Notes: generated from the letters alone by a model not told the origin. A stretch of DNA of 64,000 nt from CAVWDU01 sp963753815 (GCA_963753815.1 CAVWDU010000004.1:992001-1056000); one strand, 5' to 3'; positions 15,723 through 26,025 are shown, numbered from the stretch's first letter. Made by a program: numbers and translations.

Positions 15723-18700
15723 TCAGTGACGGATACTGCTCTGGGCCAGGTCGAGCAACTCCCTGTTGGCAACGGCGTACATCGCGAAATCCGGCGACGA
15801 CGTCGCGTGCAGTTCGCCGAGCATCTCCCGCCAGCGGTTCAGCAACCCGGCCTCGTCGCGCTCCCAGAATTCAAGGCAGTCCGACAGGTTCTCGACTTCG
15901 CCCCTGTGACGCAGTGCGCCCACCGCCAGCGTGCGTTGCTGCCACTCCAGGTCCTCGAGGTAGGTATCGCGCGCCAGCGCCTGCCACTCGTTGTCGATTT
16001 TCGAGCGCAGTATCTGCTCACTGAACCAGTCCAGCTCCAGTCGCTCACCAATGAGAAAGAAAAGGCTGGCCACATCGAGTAGTGGCGCTTCCGTCTCCCG
16101 GCTTGCCTGGATAATGCCGAGCGCAGTGTAGGCCTGCAGGCAGCTGCCGATGTGTGCCGCCAGGGTTTCGCTGACGCCGGCGTTGACGTAGTAATCGAAA
16201 GCTGACTGGTACTCCGCCCGTGTCCGACCGCGCAACATCGCCGGAAACGCCTCTCTCAGCTCCTCGACCCCGTCTGCGAACTCCCTGATAGCCCGGGTCG
16301 GTGACAACTCGTGCCGACGGTTGCGGAGCAACCAGCGCACGGAGCGCTTTACCAACCGGATTACAATCAGCATCATATCCAATTGGATGTTCGACTCAAC
16401 GGTGTAATCCAGGGCCTCGATCTCCTCCCAGAGCGCGTTCAGAGAAAACACCTCCATCACCGTGCAGTATGCCCTGGCGACATCTGCCACCGAGGCGCCC
16501 GTCGCCTTACCCTGTCGCAATACGAAGGTGAGACCCATTCGGTTGACGATATCGTTTGCGATCTGGGTCGACATGATTTCCCGGTGCAACCGGTGCTGAA
16601 GGACCTCATCCCCGTACTGTTCCACCAGCCGGCTCGGAAACGCGGTCTTGACCGCATCCGCGAGCAATGGATCGACGCCGAGATCCGAATCGATCAACTG
16701 CTCCTTGAGAAGCGCCTTGCTGTAGGAGACCAGCACCGACAGCTCCGGCCGTGTCAGCTGCTTGCCCCTGGCCTTGCGGTCGGTGAGCTCTTCATCCGTG
16801 GGGATGAACTCGAGATCGCGGTCGAGGCGCCCCAGGCCTTCCAGGTAGCTGATAAAACGCCGGTACTCACCGCCGCGGTTTTCCGCCTGGTACTCAGCCA
16901 GGCTGATCGCCTGCACCTGTCGATAGTTGTTCTTCAAAACCAGCTCGGACACGCTTTCCGTCATACTCTCCAGCAGTTCGTTGCGGTGCTTAAGGGTGAG
17001 GTCGCCGCGTGCCACCACAGCATTCAGCAGAATCTTGATATTCACTTCATGGTCGGAGCAGTCGACCCCGCCGACGTTGTCGATAAAGTCGGTATTCGAG
17101 CGCCCGCCCGCCAGCCCGAACTCGGTACGTGCCAGCTGCGTTATACCGAGATTGCCACCCTCCCCGATAACGCGACAGCGCAGCTGGTTGGCATCGACCC
17201 TGACGGCGTCGTTGGATTTGTCACCGACATCGGTGTTGGATTCCAGGCTGGATTTCACATAGGTGCCAATGCCGCCGTTCCAGAGCAGATCGGCTTCGGC
17301 ACACAGCAGACGGGAGATCAATTCGTTCGGGGTAAGCTGGTGCACTTCGATGCCGAAGGCCGTTCGCATCTCGGGTGTGATCGCGATCGACTTCGCCGAC
17401 CGCTCGAACACACCGCCACCCGGCGATATCAGACTGAGATCATAGTCGGCCCAGCCCGAGCCGGGCAGTTCGAACAGGCGTTTGCGCTCGGCGAAACTGG
17501 TGGCGGCGTCCGGATCGGGGTCGATAAAGATATGCAGGTGATTGAACGCCGCCAGCAGTCGAATATGCTGCGACAGCAGCATGCCGTTGCCGAACACGTC
17601 GCCGCCCATGTCACCAATTCCCACCACGGTGAAGTCGGTAGACTGCACATCCGTGCCCATTTCGCGAAAATGCCGTTGCACCGACACCCAGGCTCCACGC
17701 GCGGTGATTCCCATTGCCTTGTGGTCATAGCCCGCGCTGCCACCCGACGCGAAAGCGTCGCCGAGCCAGAAACCGTACTCGGCCGAGATACCGTTGGCGA
17801 TGTCGGAAAACGTCGCAGTACCCTTATCCGCCGCGACGACCAGGTAGGGGTCGTCATCATCTTTGGCGACCACGTGAGAAGGCCGTACAACCCCATCGTC
17901 CGTGCGATTGTCGGTGATATCGAGCAGGCCTCGAATGAACAGTTTGTAGCAGGCGATGCCCTCTGCCTGGATATCTGCCCTGGACATGCCCGCAGTCAGC
18001 TGCTTGGCGACAAAGCCACCCTTGGCGCCCACGGGTACGATGACAGCGTTTTTCACCTGTTGCGCTTTTACCAGGCCGAGGACTTCGGTGCGAAAATCTT
18101 CGAGCCGGTCCGACCAGCGCAGGCCTCCGCGCGCGACCTTGGCACCGCGCAGGTGAACGCCCTCAAACCGCGGCGAGTAAACGAACACCTCGTAGAGAGG
18201 CACCGGCCGGGGCATGTCCGGAATCGAACCCGGCAACAGTTTCATCGAGAAGTACGGTTTGAGCGACCCGTCGCTCTCCTGCTGGAAGAAATTCGTCCTC
18301 AGCGTCGCCTTGATGATCTTGATGAACTGTCTGATGATCCGGTCTTCACTCAGGTTCTGCACGTTCTCCAGCGAATCCAGAATCCTTTCCTCCACGGCCT
18401 GTTCCCGCTGCGCTCGCCAATCCTCGTCACCGTCGAACACGGGGGAGAAGCGGGTGAGGAAAAGCTCGACGATACCCGCGGTGATGTGCAGCTGATTCGC
18501 CATGGTCTCGGCGATGTACTCCACCGTGTGGGGAAACTGAATCTGTCTCAGGTACTTCGCATAGGCCCGCAACAGCGCGAGCTCCCGCCAGCTGAGCCGG
18601 GTGCCGATCAGCAGACGGTTGAAGGAATCGCTCTCCGCTTCACCGAACCAGATGCGGGCGAACGCATCCTCGAACTCATCCTTGACCTCATCGAGATTAA

Positions 18701-20573
18701 TATTGTGAGAGAGTGAGTAGATCAGGGTGAACTCCTGAATCCAGTAAGCGCGTCCGCTCGCGCTGCGCACACCGTATGGCCGTTCCGAGATCACCCGCAG
18801 CCCCAGGTTCTCGAGGATCGGCAGCACATCCGACAGAGGCAGCGATTCATCCGGGTGATACAGCCTCAGCCGCAACACGTCATCCTTTTCCTCGAGCATC
18901 CGATACAGCGTCATGGCCAATTGACTGCCGTCCAGCAGTTGCTGGATTTTCTTGATATCCAGCACGGCGATCCGGGGGTCGAAATCATCGCGGTACCCGG
19001 GCGGAAAGCCGGTGCCGAGTTCGGCGATGTACGCCTCGCCCATTTCCTCGCCAAACTCCTCTATCAAGCGGGCCCGCAACCGGTCTTCCCATGCCTGAGT
19101 GGCTTGCACTATCTGCTCCTCGATCTCATGAACGTCAAATTCCACCGGATTGGCGGGATCTACCTTGAGCACGAAGTGGCAGCGGACCAGCACTGACTCC
19201 GAAAAAAAGGTGGTGAATTCAGATTCCTCGGCCTGAAAGGCCTCGCTGAGCAGCGCCTGAATTTTCAATCGCAGCGCCGTGGTGTAACTGTCGCGAGGCA
19301 CGTAGACCAGGCAGTTGACGAACTTGCCGTGCGCGTCACGCCGCACGAACAGCCGCGTCTGCCGCCGCTCCTGAATCTGGTTAACCGCGGTCACGGTCTC
19401 AAACAGGGTGCGGATACTCGACTGGAAAAGCTCGTCCCGTGGGAACAGTTCCAGCACACGCGCCAGTTCCCTGCCCTCATGCTCACTGTCTTGGAGTCCG
19501 GACATATCGAGAACCTGTTCCACCTTGCGACGCAGAATGGGAATCTGGGTGGGGTCCAGGGTGTAGACAGAGGACGTGTACAGGCCGATAAAACGGTGTT
19601 GTCCGACCACGTCGCCGTCGGCTCCGAAATCCTTGATCTCGACATAGTCGGGATAGGCCAGCCGGTGCACGCAGGAACGCTGCCTGGATTTGCTGAAACT
19701 GAGCTGTCGACGGTGCATTTCCTCGCCGCTCATCGTCTCGAGATCGGCGAGCAGGTCTGCTACCCCCCTGGTCTCGCTGTCGCGCAGCAGGCCGAGGCTG
19801 CGCTCGGGGTCGACGGAGACACGATAGCCGCCGCCGCGTCGGTTGACGACGAGGTACTCATACCCCAGAAAGGTCATATGATTACGACGCAGCCAGGTCA
19901 GGAAAGCGGCCGCCTCATCCCGGTAGTCCTCGCTGACCACGGCACTCCCGGTCACGCTGGCAAGCGCCTCCGCAAGCCGTTCACGCATGGGCTCGAAGTC
20001 ATCGACGACCGCGGCAACCTCAGCGAGAATGCCGGCCACCGTATCGGCAAGCTCCCCCCGCGCCTCGGGGCGCGACTGGTGCCCGATCTCGAAAAACAGG
20101 ACGGACTCGTGCGAGACGCCCTCCCCGCCAGTTTCCATCTCTTCGGGGGCCAGCACCGCCAGCAGCTCGCCATGCGCGTCGCGGCGGGTCACGAGATTGA
20201 AACTGGCCAGGGTGTGTATCTGTAGTCCTCGCCGGTTGAGCTCGCCGCGCACGGACGCGGTGCAGAACGGCATATCGCGGCACAACACCGACATGACGGT
20301 GTACTTGCCCTCCCAGCCGTGCTTGCCGATATCCGGGTTGAAGACCCGGACCTTCGCCGAGGTCTCCGGCCAGTGGTTGATGAAGCGCAGCAGACCGTAC
20401 ACACAGCCGTAGAGGTTCTCAACCGAGCGACCGCGCATATCCTCGGCCGGAAAGCGCCCATAGAAAGCCGCAGCGAGACGCCGCAGTGCTTGCTGGTGAG
20501 CCGGCTCGACCCGGGCGTCGATGAGTGCGTCGAGGTCGGTGAGCAGGCCCTTTTTAAGATTATCCCACGACAT
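15723..20573 (-). CDS. gdhB: NAD-dependent glutamate dehydrogenase, large (about 180 kDa) type
   Basis: Oxidises glutamate to 2-oxoglutarate and ammonia with NAD. About 1616 aa, matching the 1600-aa class known from Pseudomonas and Streptomyces. The N-terminal half is a long regulatory region with ACT-like parts; the catalytic core follows, with GGLRWSDRLEDFRTEV, NAVIVPVGAKGGFVAKQL and the Rossmann motif VVGIGDMGGDVFGNGM. The NAD-domain loop LHIFIDPDPD and GGNLGITQLARTEF are also typical. ATG at 20573 is preferred over a TTG six codons upstream at 20591. It is divergent from moxR across about 200 bp. Confidence 0.95.
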   Translation of the reverse strand: MSWDNLKKGLLTDLDALIDARVEPAHQQALRRLAAAFYGRFPAEDMRGRSVENLYGCVYGLLRFINHWPETSAKVRVFNPDIGKHGWEGKYTVMSVLCRDMPFCTASVRGELNRRGLQIHTLASFNLVTRRDAHGELLAVLAPEEMETGGEGVSHESVLFFEIGHQSRPEARGELADTVAGILAEVAAVVDDFEPMRERLAEALASVTGSAVVSEDYRDEAAAFLTWLRRNHMTFLGYEYLVVNRRGGGYRVSVDPERSLGLLRDSETRGVADLLADLETMSGEEMHRRQLSFSKSRQRSCVHRLAYPDYVEIKDFGADGDVVGQHRFIGLYTSSVYTLDPTQIPILRRKVEQVLDMSGLQDSEHEGRELARVLELFPRDELFQSSIRTLFETVTAVNQIQERRQTRLFVRRDAHGKFVNCLVYVPRDSYTTALRLKIQALLSEAFQAEESEFTTFFSESVLVRCHFVLKVDPANPVEFDVHEIEEQIVQATQAWEDRLRARLIEEFGEEMGEAYIAELGTGFPPGYRDDFDPRIAVLDIKKIQQLLDGSQLAMTLYRMLEEKDDVLRLRLYHPDESLPLSDVLPILENLGLRVISERPYGVRSASGRAYWIQEFTLIYSLSHNINLDEVKDEFEDAFARIWFGEAESDSFNRLLIGTRLSWRELALLRAYAKYLRQIQFPHTVEYIAETMANQLHITAGIVELFLTRFSPVFDGDEDWRAQREQAVEERILDSLENVQNLSEDRIIRQFIKIIKATLRTNFFQQESDGSLKPYFSMKLLPGSIPDMPRPVPLYEVFVYSPRFEGVHLRGAKVARGGLRWSDRLEDFRTEVLGLVKAQQVKNAVIVPVGAKGGFVAKQLTAGMSRADIQAEGIACYKLFIRGLLDITDNRTDDGVVRPSHVVAKDDDDPYLVVAADKGTATFSDIANGISAEYGFWLGDAFASGGSAGYDHKAMGITARGAWVSVQRHFREMGTDVQSTDFTVVGIGDMGGDVFGNGMLLSQHIRLLAAFNHLHIFIDPDPDAATSFAERKRLFELPGSGWADYDLSLISPGGGVFERSAKSIAITPEMRTAFGIEVHQLTPNELISRLLCAEADLLWNGGIGTYVKSSLESNTDVGDKSNDAVRVDANQLRCRVIGEGGNLGITQLARTEFGLAGGRSNTDFIDNVGGVDCSDHEVNIKILLNAVVARGDLTLKHRNELLESMTESVSELVLKNNYRQVQAISLAEYQAENRGGEYRRFISYLEGLGRLDRDLEFIPTDEELTDRKARGKQLTRPELSVLVSYSKALLKEQLIDSDLGVDPLLADAVKTAFPSRLVEQYGDEVLQHRLHREIMSTQIANDIVNRMGLTFVLRQGKATGASVADVARAYCTVMEVFSLNALWEEIEALDYTVESNIQLDMMLIVIRLVKRSVRWLLRNRRHELSPTRAIREFADGVEELREAFPAMLRGRTRAEYQSAFDYYVNAGVSETLAAHIGSCLQAYTALGIIQASRETEAPLLDVASLFFLIGERLELDWFSEQILRSKIDNEWQALARDTYLEDLEWQQRTLAVGALRHRGEVENLSDCLEFWERDEAGLLNRWREMLGELHATSSPDFAMYAVANRELLDLAQSSIRH

Positions 20574-20706
20574 CCAGTATGGCTCCGTCAATGTCTGTGA
20601 CCAGTCTAGACGATTGCTGCAAATGTTGTCCTATTCCGCAAGGCCAGGGAACCGGGAACTTTCCACAAAACCCGCCGTCACAATGGCGTCACCGCGACCG
20701 CGCCAC

Positions 20707-20734
20707 TGGACAGTCAGCCTGCAGCGGTTACAAT
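20707..20734 (+). promoter_or_regulatory. Candidate sigma-70 promoter of the moxR-bat operon
   Basis: TGGACA (20707-20712) and TACAAT (20729-20734) are separated by 16 bp. The predicted start near 20741 lies 30 nt before the GTG of moxR. The hexamers are good matches; no other evidence. Confidence 0.45.
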
Positions 20735-20770
20735 GCGGGCCCCCTTTTTACCGCGTTCTGATCATCGGGA

Positions 20771-21733
20771 GTGGGTGTGACTAACACCGATCTGAAAACA
20801 CTGGAAAGCTGGCTGAGCCAGCAGATAATAGGTCAGGCTCACCTCGTGGAGCGACTCATCATCGCGCTCCTGGCCGACGGCCACCTGCTGGTCGAAGGTG
20901 CGCCCGGACTCGCAAAGACCCGCGCCATCAAATCGCTCGCAGAGGGTCTTGAAGGCAGTTTCCACCGTATTCAGTTCACCCCGGACCTCCTTCCCGGCGA
21001 TGTCACCGGCACCGAGATCTACCGACCCCAGGAGGCCAGTTTCCAGTTTCAACGCGGGCCGATATTCCACAACCTGGTGTTAGCCGATGAGGTGAACCGC
21101 GCCCCGGCTAAAGTTCAATCAGCTCTCCTCGAGGCCATGGCCGAGCGCCAGGTGAGCGTCGGCAGCGAAACCTATGCCCTTCCGGAACTCTTCCTGGTGA
21201 TGGCCACGCAGAACCCGATCGAACAGGAGGGGACCTACCCGCTCCCCGAAGCCCAACTCGATCGCTTCCTGTTACACGTGAATGTCGACTATCCGGATGC
21301 GAGCGCCGAACGCGACATTCTCCGGCTGACCCGTGCCGAAGCCGGCAGCCACCGGCCGGAGCCGGTCGCGCCACTGCGCCAGGAGAGCATTTTCAGTGCG
21401 CGGCAGGAGGTCCTGGCGTTGCACATGGCCGAGCCTGTAGAGGAATACGTGGTGCAACTGGTTATCGCCACTCGCCAGGCGGGCAACTACTCGGCCGAAC
21501 TGGCGAGATGGATCGAGTATGGCGGCAGCCCCCGGGCAACCATCGCGTTGGACCGCTGCGCCAGAGCCCACGCCTGGCTCAATGGACAGGACTACGTCAC
21601 CCCCGACAATGTCCAGGCGGTCGCCGCCGATGTGCTCCGGCACAGGTTACTGCTGAGTTTCGAAGCCGAGGCCAACGGCGTCACAGCGGACCAGGTGATC
21701 ACCGAACTGCTCGCCCTGGTTCCCGTTGCTTGA
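20771..21733 (+). CDS. MoxR-type AAA+ ATPase
   Basis: AAA+ chaperone-like ATPase of 320 aa. Walker A is GAPGLAKT near residue 43, Walker B LVLADEVNRAP near 105, and sensor 1 lies in LVMATQNPIEQEGTYPLPEAQLDRF, the MoxR signature. MoxR proteins work with von Willebrand A-domain partners to mature or assemble protein complexes. It starts with GTG and heads a compact operon with DUF58, DUF4381, two VWA proteins and BatD, so those partners are encoded directly downstream. Confidence 0.93.
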   Translation: MGVTNTDLKTLESWLSQQIIGQAHLVERLIIALLADGHLLVEGAPGLAKTRAIKSLAEGLEGSFHRIQFTPDLLPGDVTGTEIYRPQEASFQFQRGPIFHNLVLADEVNRAPAKVQSALLEAMAERQVSVGSETYALPELFLVMATQNPIEQEGTYPLPEAQLDRFLLHVNVDYPDASAERDILRLTRAEAGSHRPEPVAPLRQESIFSARQEVLALHMAEPVEEYVVQLVIATRQAGNYSAELARWIEYGGSPRATIALDRCARAHAWLNGQDYVTPDNVQAVAADVLRHRLLLSFEAEANGVTADQVITELLALVPVA

Positions 21734-21750
21734 GGCGATCTGAACCGTCG

Positions 21751-22689
21751 ATGCTGGCATCTGACACCCACAAACCACCCCAGGGCGCCTATTGCGAGCT
21801 GGCCGACCTGATAGCGCTGAGATTCCCGGCCGGTCAGCTGAAGCTGAGTCGCCGCAAGCGTGCGCTCAGCATGCTGGCCGGACCCAACAAAACCAATTTT
21901 CGCGGGCGCGGCATAGACTTCGAAGAGGTGCGTTATTACCAACCGGGAGACGATATCCGAACCATCGACTGGCGGGTAACCGCTCGCACGGGCGACGCGC
22001 ACACCAAGCTGTTCCGCGAGGAACGTGAGCGACCGGTTCTGGTGGTAACCGATCAGCGCGACAGCATGTTTTTCGGATCCAGACACTGTTTCAAATCTGT
22101 GCTGGCGGCCCACCTCAGCAGCCTGCTGGCATGGAGTGCACTGGAAAACGGGGATCGCATCGGCGGTGTCGTCTTCAATGGAGATCACCACCATGAAGTC
22201 AGGCCACGACGCAGCCGCAAGACGGTACTGGCACTGCTGTCGGAACTCTACGATGCCAATCGCAGATTGCCACTGTCCTCCCTCGCCGGTGCAAGCTTCG
22301 CCGATATGCTCTCCAACCTGCGGCGGATTGCGCGGCCCGGCAGCAGTATTTTCATGGTGAGTGACTTTCGCGGAGCAGACACGGAAGCAGCCCATGAAAC
22401 CCTCTTCCGCCTGGCGCAGCACACGGAGATCACGGCTATTCGCTGCAGCGACCCGATGGAGTGGACGCTGCCCAGAGCGGGTCGTTACGCGGTTACCGAT
22501 GGCTCGACCCGCAGTGAGCTGCATACTGCGGACACTGCGCTGCGACGAAGGTTCGAGGATGCACGACAGGCGCAGCAGGCCGCATTGGCGACAGACCTGC
22601 AACGCCTGGGCATTCCGTTGCTGGAGGCCAGCACCGATGCGTCGCCGCTGGTGCTGCTCCAGACCTATTACGGCGAGCCCCGGCGATGA
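21751..22689 (+). CDS. DUF58 domain-containing protein
   Basis: Protein of 312 aa with the DUF58 core GRGIDFEEVRYYQPGDDIRTIDWRVTART, followed by a VWA-like fold (VLVVTDQRDSMFFGS) that keeps part of the metal-site pattern. The open frame extends further upstream inside moxR, but ATG at 21751, 17 bp after the moxR stop, gives the usual family N-terminus. DUF58 proteins are regular partners of MoxR ATPases. The 3' end overlaps the next start by 4 bp. Confidence 0.9.
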   Translation: MLASDTHKPPQGAYCELADLIALRFPAGQLKLSRRKRALSMLAGPNKTNFRGRGIDFEEVRYYQPGDDIRTIDWRVTARTGDAHTKLFREERERPVLVVTDQRDSMFFGSRHCFKSVLAAHLSSLLAWSALENGDRIGGVVFNGDHHHEVRPRRSRKTVLALLSELYDANRRLPLSSLAGASFADMLSNLRRIARPGSSIFMVSDFRGADTEAAHETLFRLAQHTEITAIRCSDPMEWTLPRAGRYAVTDGSTRSELHTADTALRRRFEDARQAQQAALATDLQRLGIPLLEASTDASPLVLLQTYYGEPRR

Positions 22690-23162
22690 ACGCGTCAGAC
22701 CCGCTGGCGGCACTCAACCCATTGCGCGAGCCGGCAGCGGTCGCCTGGTGGCCGCCCGCACCGGGCTGGTGGATACTGCTGTGCCTCGTGCTTGTGACCA
22801 CGGCACTGCTCACGCGCTGGTTACTGCAGCGACGCCGGCGCAATAGTCACAGAAGACTCGCCCTGCAGCGCCTGGCGACCCTCCGCGAGCACCAGCGCAA
22901 CGACCCCGATCCGCAGGCCTTCCTGATCGCCGTCAACACCCTGCTCAAAAGCGTGGCGGTGCGCAGCTTCGGCCCGCGGGCCGTTGCCGCCGAACACGGT
23001 GACCGCTGGGTTGCGTTCCTCAATCGCACCGCGCCCGATGGCAGCCGCTTCGACCCTGCACTCGCCGATGCCGGCTACCGACCGGGACAACCGGAGTTCG
23101 ATATCGACCAGCTTTCGCGCTCCGCCGCCCACTGGATTCGCCACCACCGGGAGGCCCTGTGA
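22686..23162 (+). CDS. DUF4381 domain-containing membrane protein
   Basis: Small membrane-anchored protein of 158 aa: DPLAALNPLREPAAVAWWPPAPGWWILL is the DUF4381 signature (proline/tryptophan-rich stretch leading into one transmembrane helix at about 29-47). A basic cytoplasmic helical domain follows. Genes of this family occur almost only between DUF58 and BatA genes, as here. ATGA overlaps couple it to both neighbours. Its molecular role is unknown. Confidence 0.88.
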   Translation: MNASDPLAALNPLREPAAVAWWPPAPGWWILLCLVLVTTALLTRWLLQRRRRNSHRRLALQRLATLREHQRNDPDPQAFLIAVNTLLKSVAVRSFGPRAVAAEHGDRWVAFLNRTAPDGSRFDPALADAGYRPGQPEFDIDQLSRSAAHWIRHHREAL

Positions 23163-24175
23163 TCGAGTGGGTTTGGCCGTGGATGCTGGCGTTGCTGCCA
23201 CTGCCCTTCGCAGTGAGGCTTTTGCTTCCTCCCAGCTCGTCCCGCGATCCCGCCCTGAGGGTGCCGTTCGTTGCTGAATGGGAACAGCTGCGAGCTGATG
23301 AGTCCGGCAGCCTTGGGCGCGGTAGCCCGCTGCACCTGGGATTGTTGTGGCTGGTGTGGCTCGCATTACTGGTCGCGGCGGCACGCCCGATGTGGATAGG
23401 CGAACCGCTGGAGCTGCCTAACTCCGGTCGCGACCTGATGATGGCAGTGGACATCTCGGGGTCGATGCAGGTCGAGGATATGCAGCTGGGACAGGTGATG
23501 GCGCGCCGGATCGATGCGGTAAAGCAGGTAGGCGCGCGCTTTATCGAACGGCGAACCGGTGATCGCCTCGGGCTGATCCTGTTCGGGAGCAAGGCCTACG
23601 TTCAGTCGCCACTGAGTTTCGACACCCGGACGGTGCGCCAGTTTCTGGAGGAATCCCAGATCGGGTTTGCGGGCCAGGACACGGCGATCGGCGACGCCAT
23701 CGGGCTGGCCGTGAAGCGCCTGCGAGAGCGGCCCGCCGATAACCGGGTGCTCATCGCGCTGACGGACGGCCGCGACACGGCCAGTTCGGTCACACCGCTG
23801 GAAGCAGCGCAACTGGCGGCCGATGCCGGGATACGGATTTACACAATCGGCATTGGTGCGGATGAGATGACGGTACCCGGTCTTTTCGGCTCACGCTTCG
23901 GAGCCAGACAGGTTAATCCATCCGCCGAGCTGGATGAGGAGAGCCTGCAAACCATCGCCCGGCTGACGGGAGGCCGGTATTTCCGGGCCCGGGACCCGCA
24001 GGAACTCGCCGGCATCTATACCCTGCTCGACGAACTGGAACCGGTCGAACAGGCGACGACAGTCTATCGGCCAAGACAGGCTCTCGGCTATCTGCCGCTG
24101 TTGCTGGCGCTGGCGACCAGTTTCCTGTTAGCCGGGGTTTACTGGTGGCGGTCGGGGGGTGCGATCCGGCCGTGA
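23159..24175 (+). CDS. batA: BatA-like VWA domain membrane protein
   Basis: 338 aa with two N-terminal membrane segments (about 1-20 and 59-76), a von Willebrand factor A domain from about residue 90 and a final transmembrane helix (LPLLLALATSFLLAGVYWW). The MIDAS metal site is complete in MMAVDISGSMQ (D98, S100, S102), with ALTDGRDTAS as the later acidic part. It belongs to the aerotolerance-type Bat system first named in Bacteroides. GTG start in a 4-bp overlap. Confidence 0.92.
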   Translation: MIEWVWPWMLALLPLPFAVRLLLPPSSSRDPALRVPFVAEWEQLRADESGSLGRGSPLHLGLLWLVWLALLVAAARPMWIGEPLELPNSGRDLMMAVDISGSMQVEDMQLGQVMARRIDAVKQVGARFIERRTGDRLGLILFGSKAYVQSPLSFDTRTVRQFLEESQIGFAGQDTAIGDAIGLAVKRLRERPADNRVLIALTDGRDTASSVTPLEAAQLAADAGIRIYTIGIGADEMTVPGLFGSRFGARQVNPSAELDEESLQTIARLTGGRYFRARDPQELAGIYTLLDELEPVEQATTVYRPRQALGYLPLLLALATSFLLAGVYWWRSGGAIRP

Positions 24176-26025
24176 ACGGAACCTTTCTGTCCAACCTGCA
24201 CCTGATGCGGCCTGAGTGGCTCTGGGCGCTGCTGCCGGCAGCCGTGTTCGCACTCCTGCTGTGGCGACAGCGGAGCAGCAGCGGCAGCTGGCGCAGTGTG
24301 ATCGCGCCCGAGCTGTTACCCCACCTGATCGTGGATGACGGCCGCGGCCGGGCGCGCAACCTCCTCCCCTGGTTGATCATCGCCTGGATCACGGCCTGTG
24401 TCGCCGCAGCCGGCCCCAGCTGGCGCCAGTTGCCGCAGCCGGTGCACCAGAAACAGGATGCGCTGGTCATGGTCATGGACCTGAGCCTGTCGATGAAATC
24501 CGGCGACCTCGCACCTTCGCGCGTAGACCGCGCCCGGCAGAAACTGATCGACCTGCTCGCCCGCCGCACGGAGGGCCAGACGGCGCTGGTCGCCTACGCC
24601 GGCGACGCGCATACGGTCACCCCGCTCACCGACGACAATCCGACCATCACCAACCTGTTACCGGCGCTGAACCCCGACATGATGCCGCTGCCGGGCAGCG
24701 ATCCGCTGGCCGCAATCGAGCAGGCGCTGAACCTGCTGGAATCCGCCGGAATACGGCGCGGACACATATTGCTGCTGACAGATGGCATCGGGCCGGACGA
24801 GGTGGATGCGCTGGCCACCCTGGTCACGAACGGGAGGGCGCGGCTGTCGATACTCGGGGTGGGTACCGAGACGGGCGCCCCTATTCCCCTGCCACGCGGC
24901 GGGTTCCTGAAAGATGACGGTGGCGCCATCGTCATGCCGGCGCTGGACGAGAGTCCCCTGCGCCTGCTCGCGCAACGGGTCGGCGGAATCTATCTGCCAA
25001 TTCAGATCGACGGCGGCGACCTGGATGTCGTGCTGGACCAGCCGGCGATGCCGGATGGCGAATCCACCCGGCAACTGGAGCGAACCGCAGATGCCTGGGA
25101 AGACCAGGGCTACTGGCTGGTGCTCGCGCTGCTGCCGCTGGCGCTACTCTCATTCAGGCGTGGCTGGCTGATCTGCATAGCCCCGCTCATCCTGCTGCCA
25201 CTGCCCCGGGAGGTCTCGGCAGAAGGCTGGGCAGATCTTTGGCTGACACCGGACCAGCAGGGCAAGCGGGCACTCGACGCAGGTGACGCGGCGACCGCGG
25301 CCGAACTCTTCCAGAATCCCGACTGGGCCGGCACGGCGGCTTATGCCAATGATGATTTCGAGCGGGCAATTGAAAATTTTCCCGGGAACGATGAGGCGAC
25401 GGCCGATCAGTGGTACAACCGCGGCAACGCGCTCGCCCGAGCCGGGCAGCTGGAGGCGGCCCTCGAGGCGTATAGTGAATCCCTGGCGCGGGCGCCCGGG
25501 CGGCAGGATGCCAGTGACAATTTCGACCTGGTCAAGCAGTTACTTGAGCAACAACAGCAACAGCAACAGCAGGAGCAGGAACAGGAGCAGGACGGGGAGC
25601 AGCAACAGGAGCAGAACGACGCACAGGACCAGCAACAATCCGAATCTGATAGCAACGAGTCCCCGTCACCGGGCGGCCAGGATCAGAACCAGGACGGGGA
25701 AAGCGAGCAACCGCCGCCGCCGGAAGAGTCCGAGGGCGACAGGGCGCAGGACACGCCGGACGAGTCCGAGCCGAGGGAAGAATCTGAGCAGGAAAACGCC
25801 GAACCCGACGGAGAGCCCGAGCCGGATACGCCAGCGGAGGACCAGCCGGACACACCGGCGGCTGGCCCCGATCCACAGACCCAGGAACGTGACCAGGCCA
25901 TGGAACAGTGGCTGCGCAGAATACCCGACGACCCATCCGGATTGCTGCGGGAGAAGTTTCGCTATGAGAGTCGCCAACGACAGCAACAGCAGCGCGGCAG
26001 GAGGGAAAATGAAAAACCGTGGTAG
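24172..26025 (+). CDS. batB: BatB-like VWA protein with TPR and Gln/Glu-rich region
   Basis: 617 aa from the GTG at 24172, which forms a GTGA overlap with batA; an upstream GTG at 24145 is less likely. N-terminal membrane segments, a VWA domain with intact MIDAS (VMDLSLSMKSGD, D103, S105, S107), then a membrane helix around 322-345. After it come TPR-like repeats (ADQWYNRGNALARAGQLEAA) and a long very acidic, glutamine-rich stretch. The VWA+TPR arrangement corresponds to BatB and BatC fused, as is common in proteobacteria. The low-complexity part is encoded by CAG/CAA-rich DNA. Confidence 0.9.
   Translation: MNGTFLSNLHLMRPEWLWALLPAAVFALLLWRQRSSSGSWRSVIAPELLPHLIVDDGRGRARNLLPWLIIAWITACVAAAGPSWRQLPQPVHQKQDALVMVMDLSLSMKSGDLAPSRVDRARQKLIDLLARRTEGQTALVAYAGDAHTVTPLTDDNPTITNLLPALNPDMMPLPGSDPLAAIEQALNLLESAGIRRGHILLLTDGIGPDEVDALATLVTNGRARLSILGVGTETGAPIPLPRGGFLKDDGGAIVMPALDESPLRLLAQRVGGIYLPIQIDGGDLDVVLDQPAMPDGESTRQLERTADAWEDQGYWLVLALLPLALLSFRRGWLICIAPLILLPLPREVSAEGWADLWLTPDQQGKRALDAGDAATAAELFQNPDWAGTAAYANDDFERAIENFPGNDEATADQWYNRGNALARAGQLEAALEAYSESLARAPGRQDASDNFDLVKQLLEQQQQQQQQEQEQEQDGEQQQEQNDAQDQQQSESDSNESPSPGGQDQNQDGESEQPPPPEESEGDRAQDTPDESEPREESEQENAEPDGEPEPDTPAEDQPDTPAAGPDPQTQERDQAMEQWLRRIPDDPSGLLREKFRYESRQRQQQQRGRRENEKPW
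25546..25640 (+). repeat. CAA/CAG-rich low-complexity tract inside batB
   Basis: Imperfect trinucleotide-type tract encoding runs of Gln broken by Glu (QQQQQQQQEQEQEQ and similar), followed by a Ser/Glu/Pro-rich acidic linker. It is likely a flexible cytoplasmic or periplasmic linker and is prone to length variation between strains. Confidence 0.85.

Noticed and set aside
16311..18716. 801-codon open frame on the plus strand inside gdhB
   Set aside because: It is antisense to a clearly conserved gene, has no recognisable domain, and such long antisense frames are expected in high-GC DNA.
25546..25640. Repeat tract as a possible CRISPR or mobile-element end
   Set aside because: It is an in-frame Gln/Glu-coding tract without spacer-repeat structure or terminal inverted repeats.
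25283..26008. Upstream extension of the batD frame
   Set aside because: Arg/Ser/Thr-rich sequence made by reading the batB linker out of frame; ATG 26009 has a good ribosome site and begins the conserved BatD signal segment.
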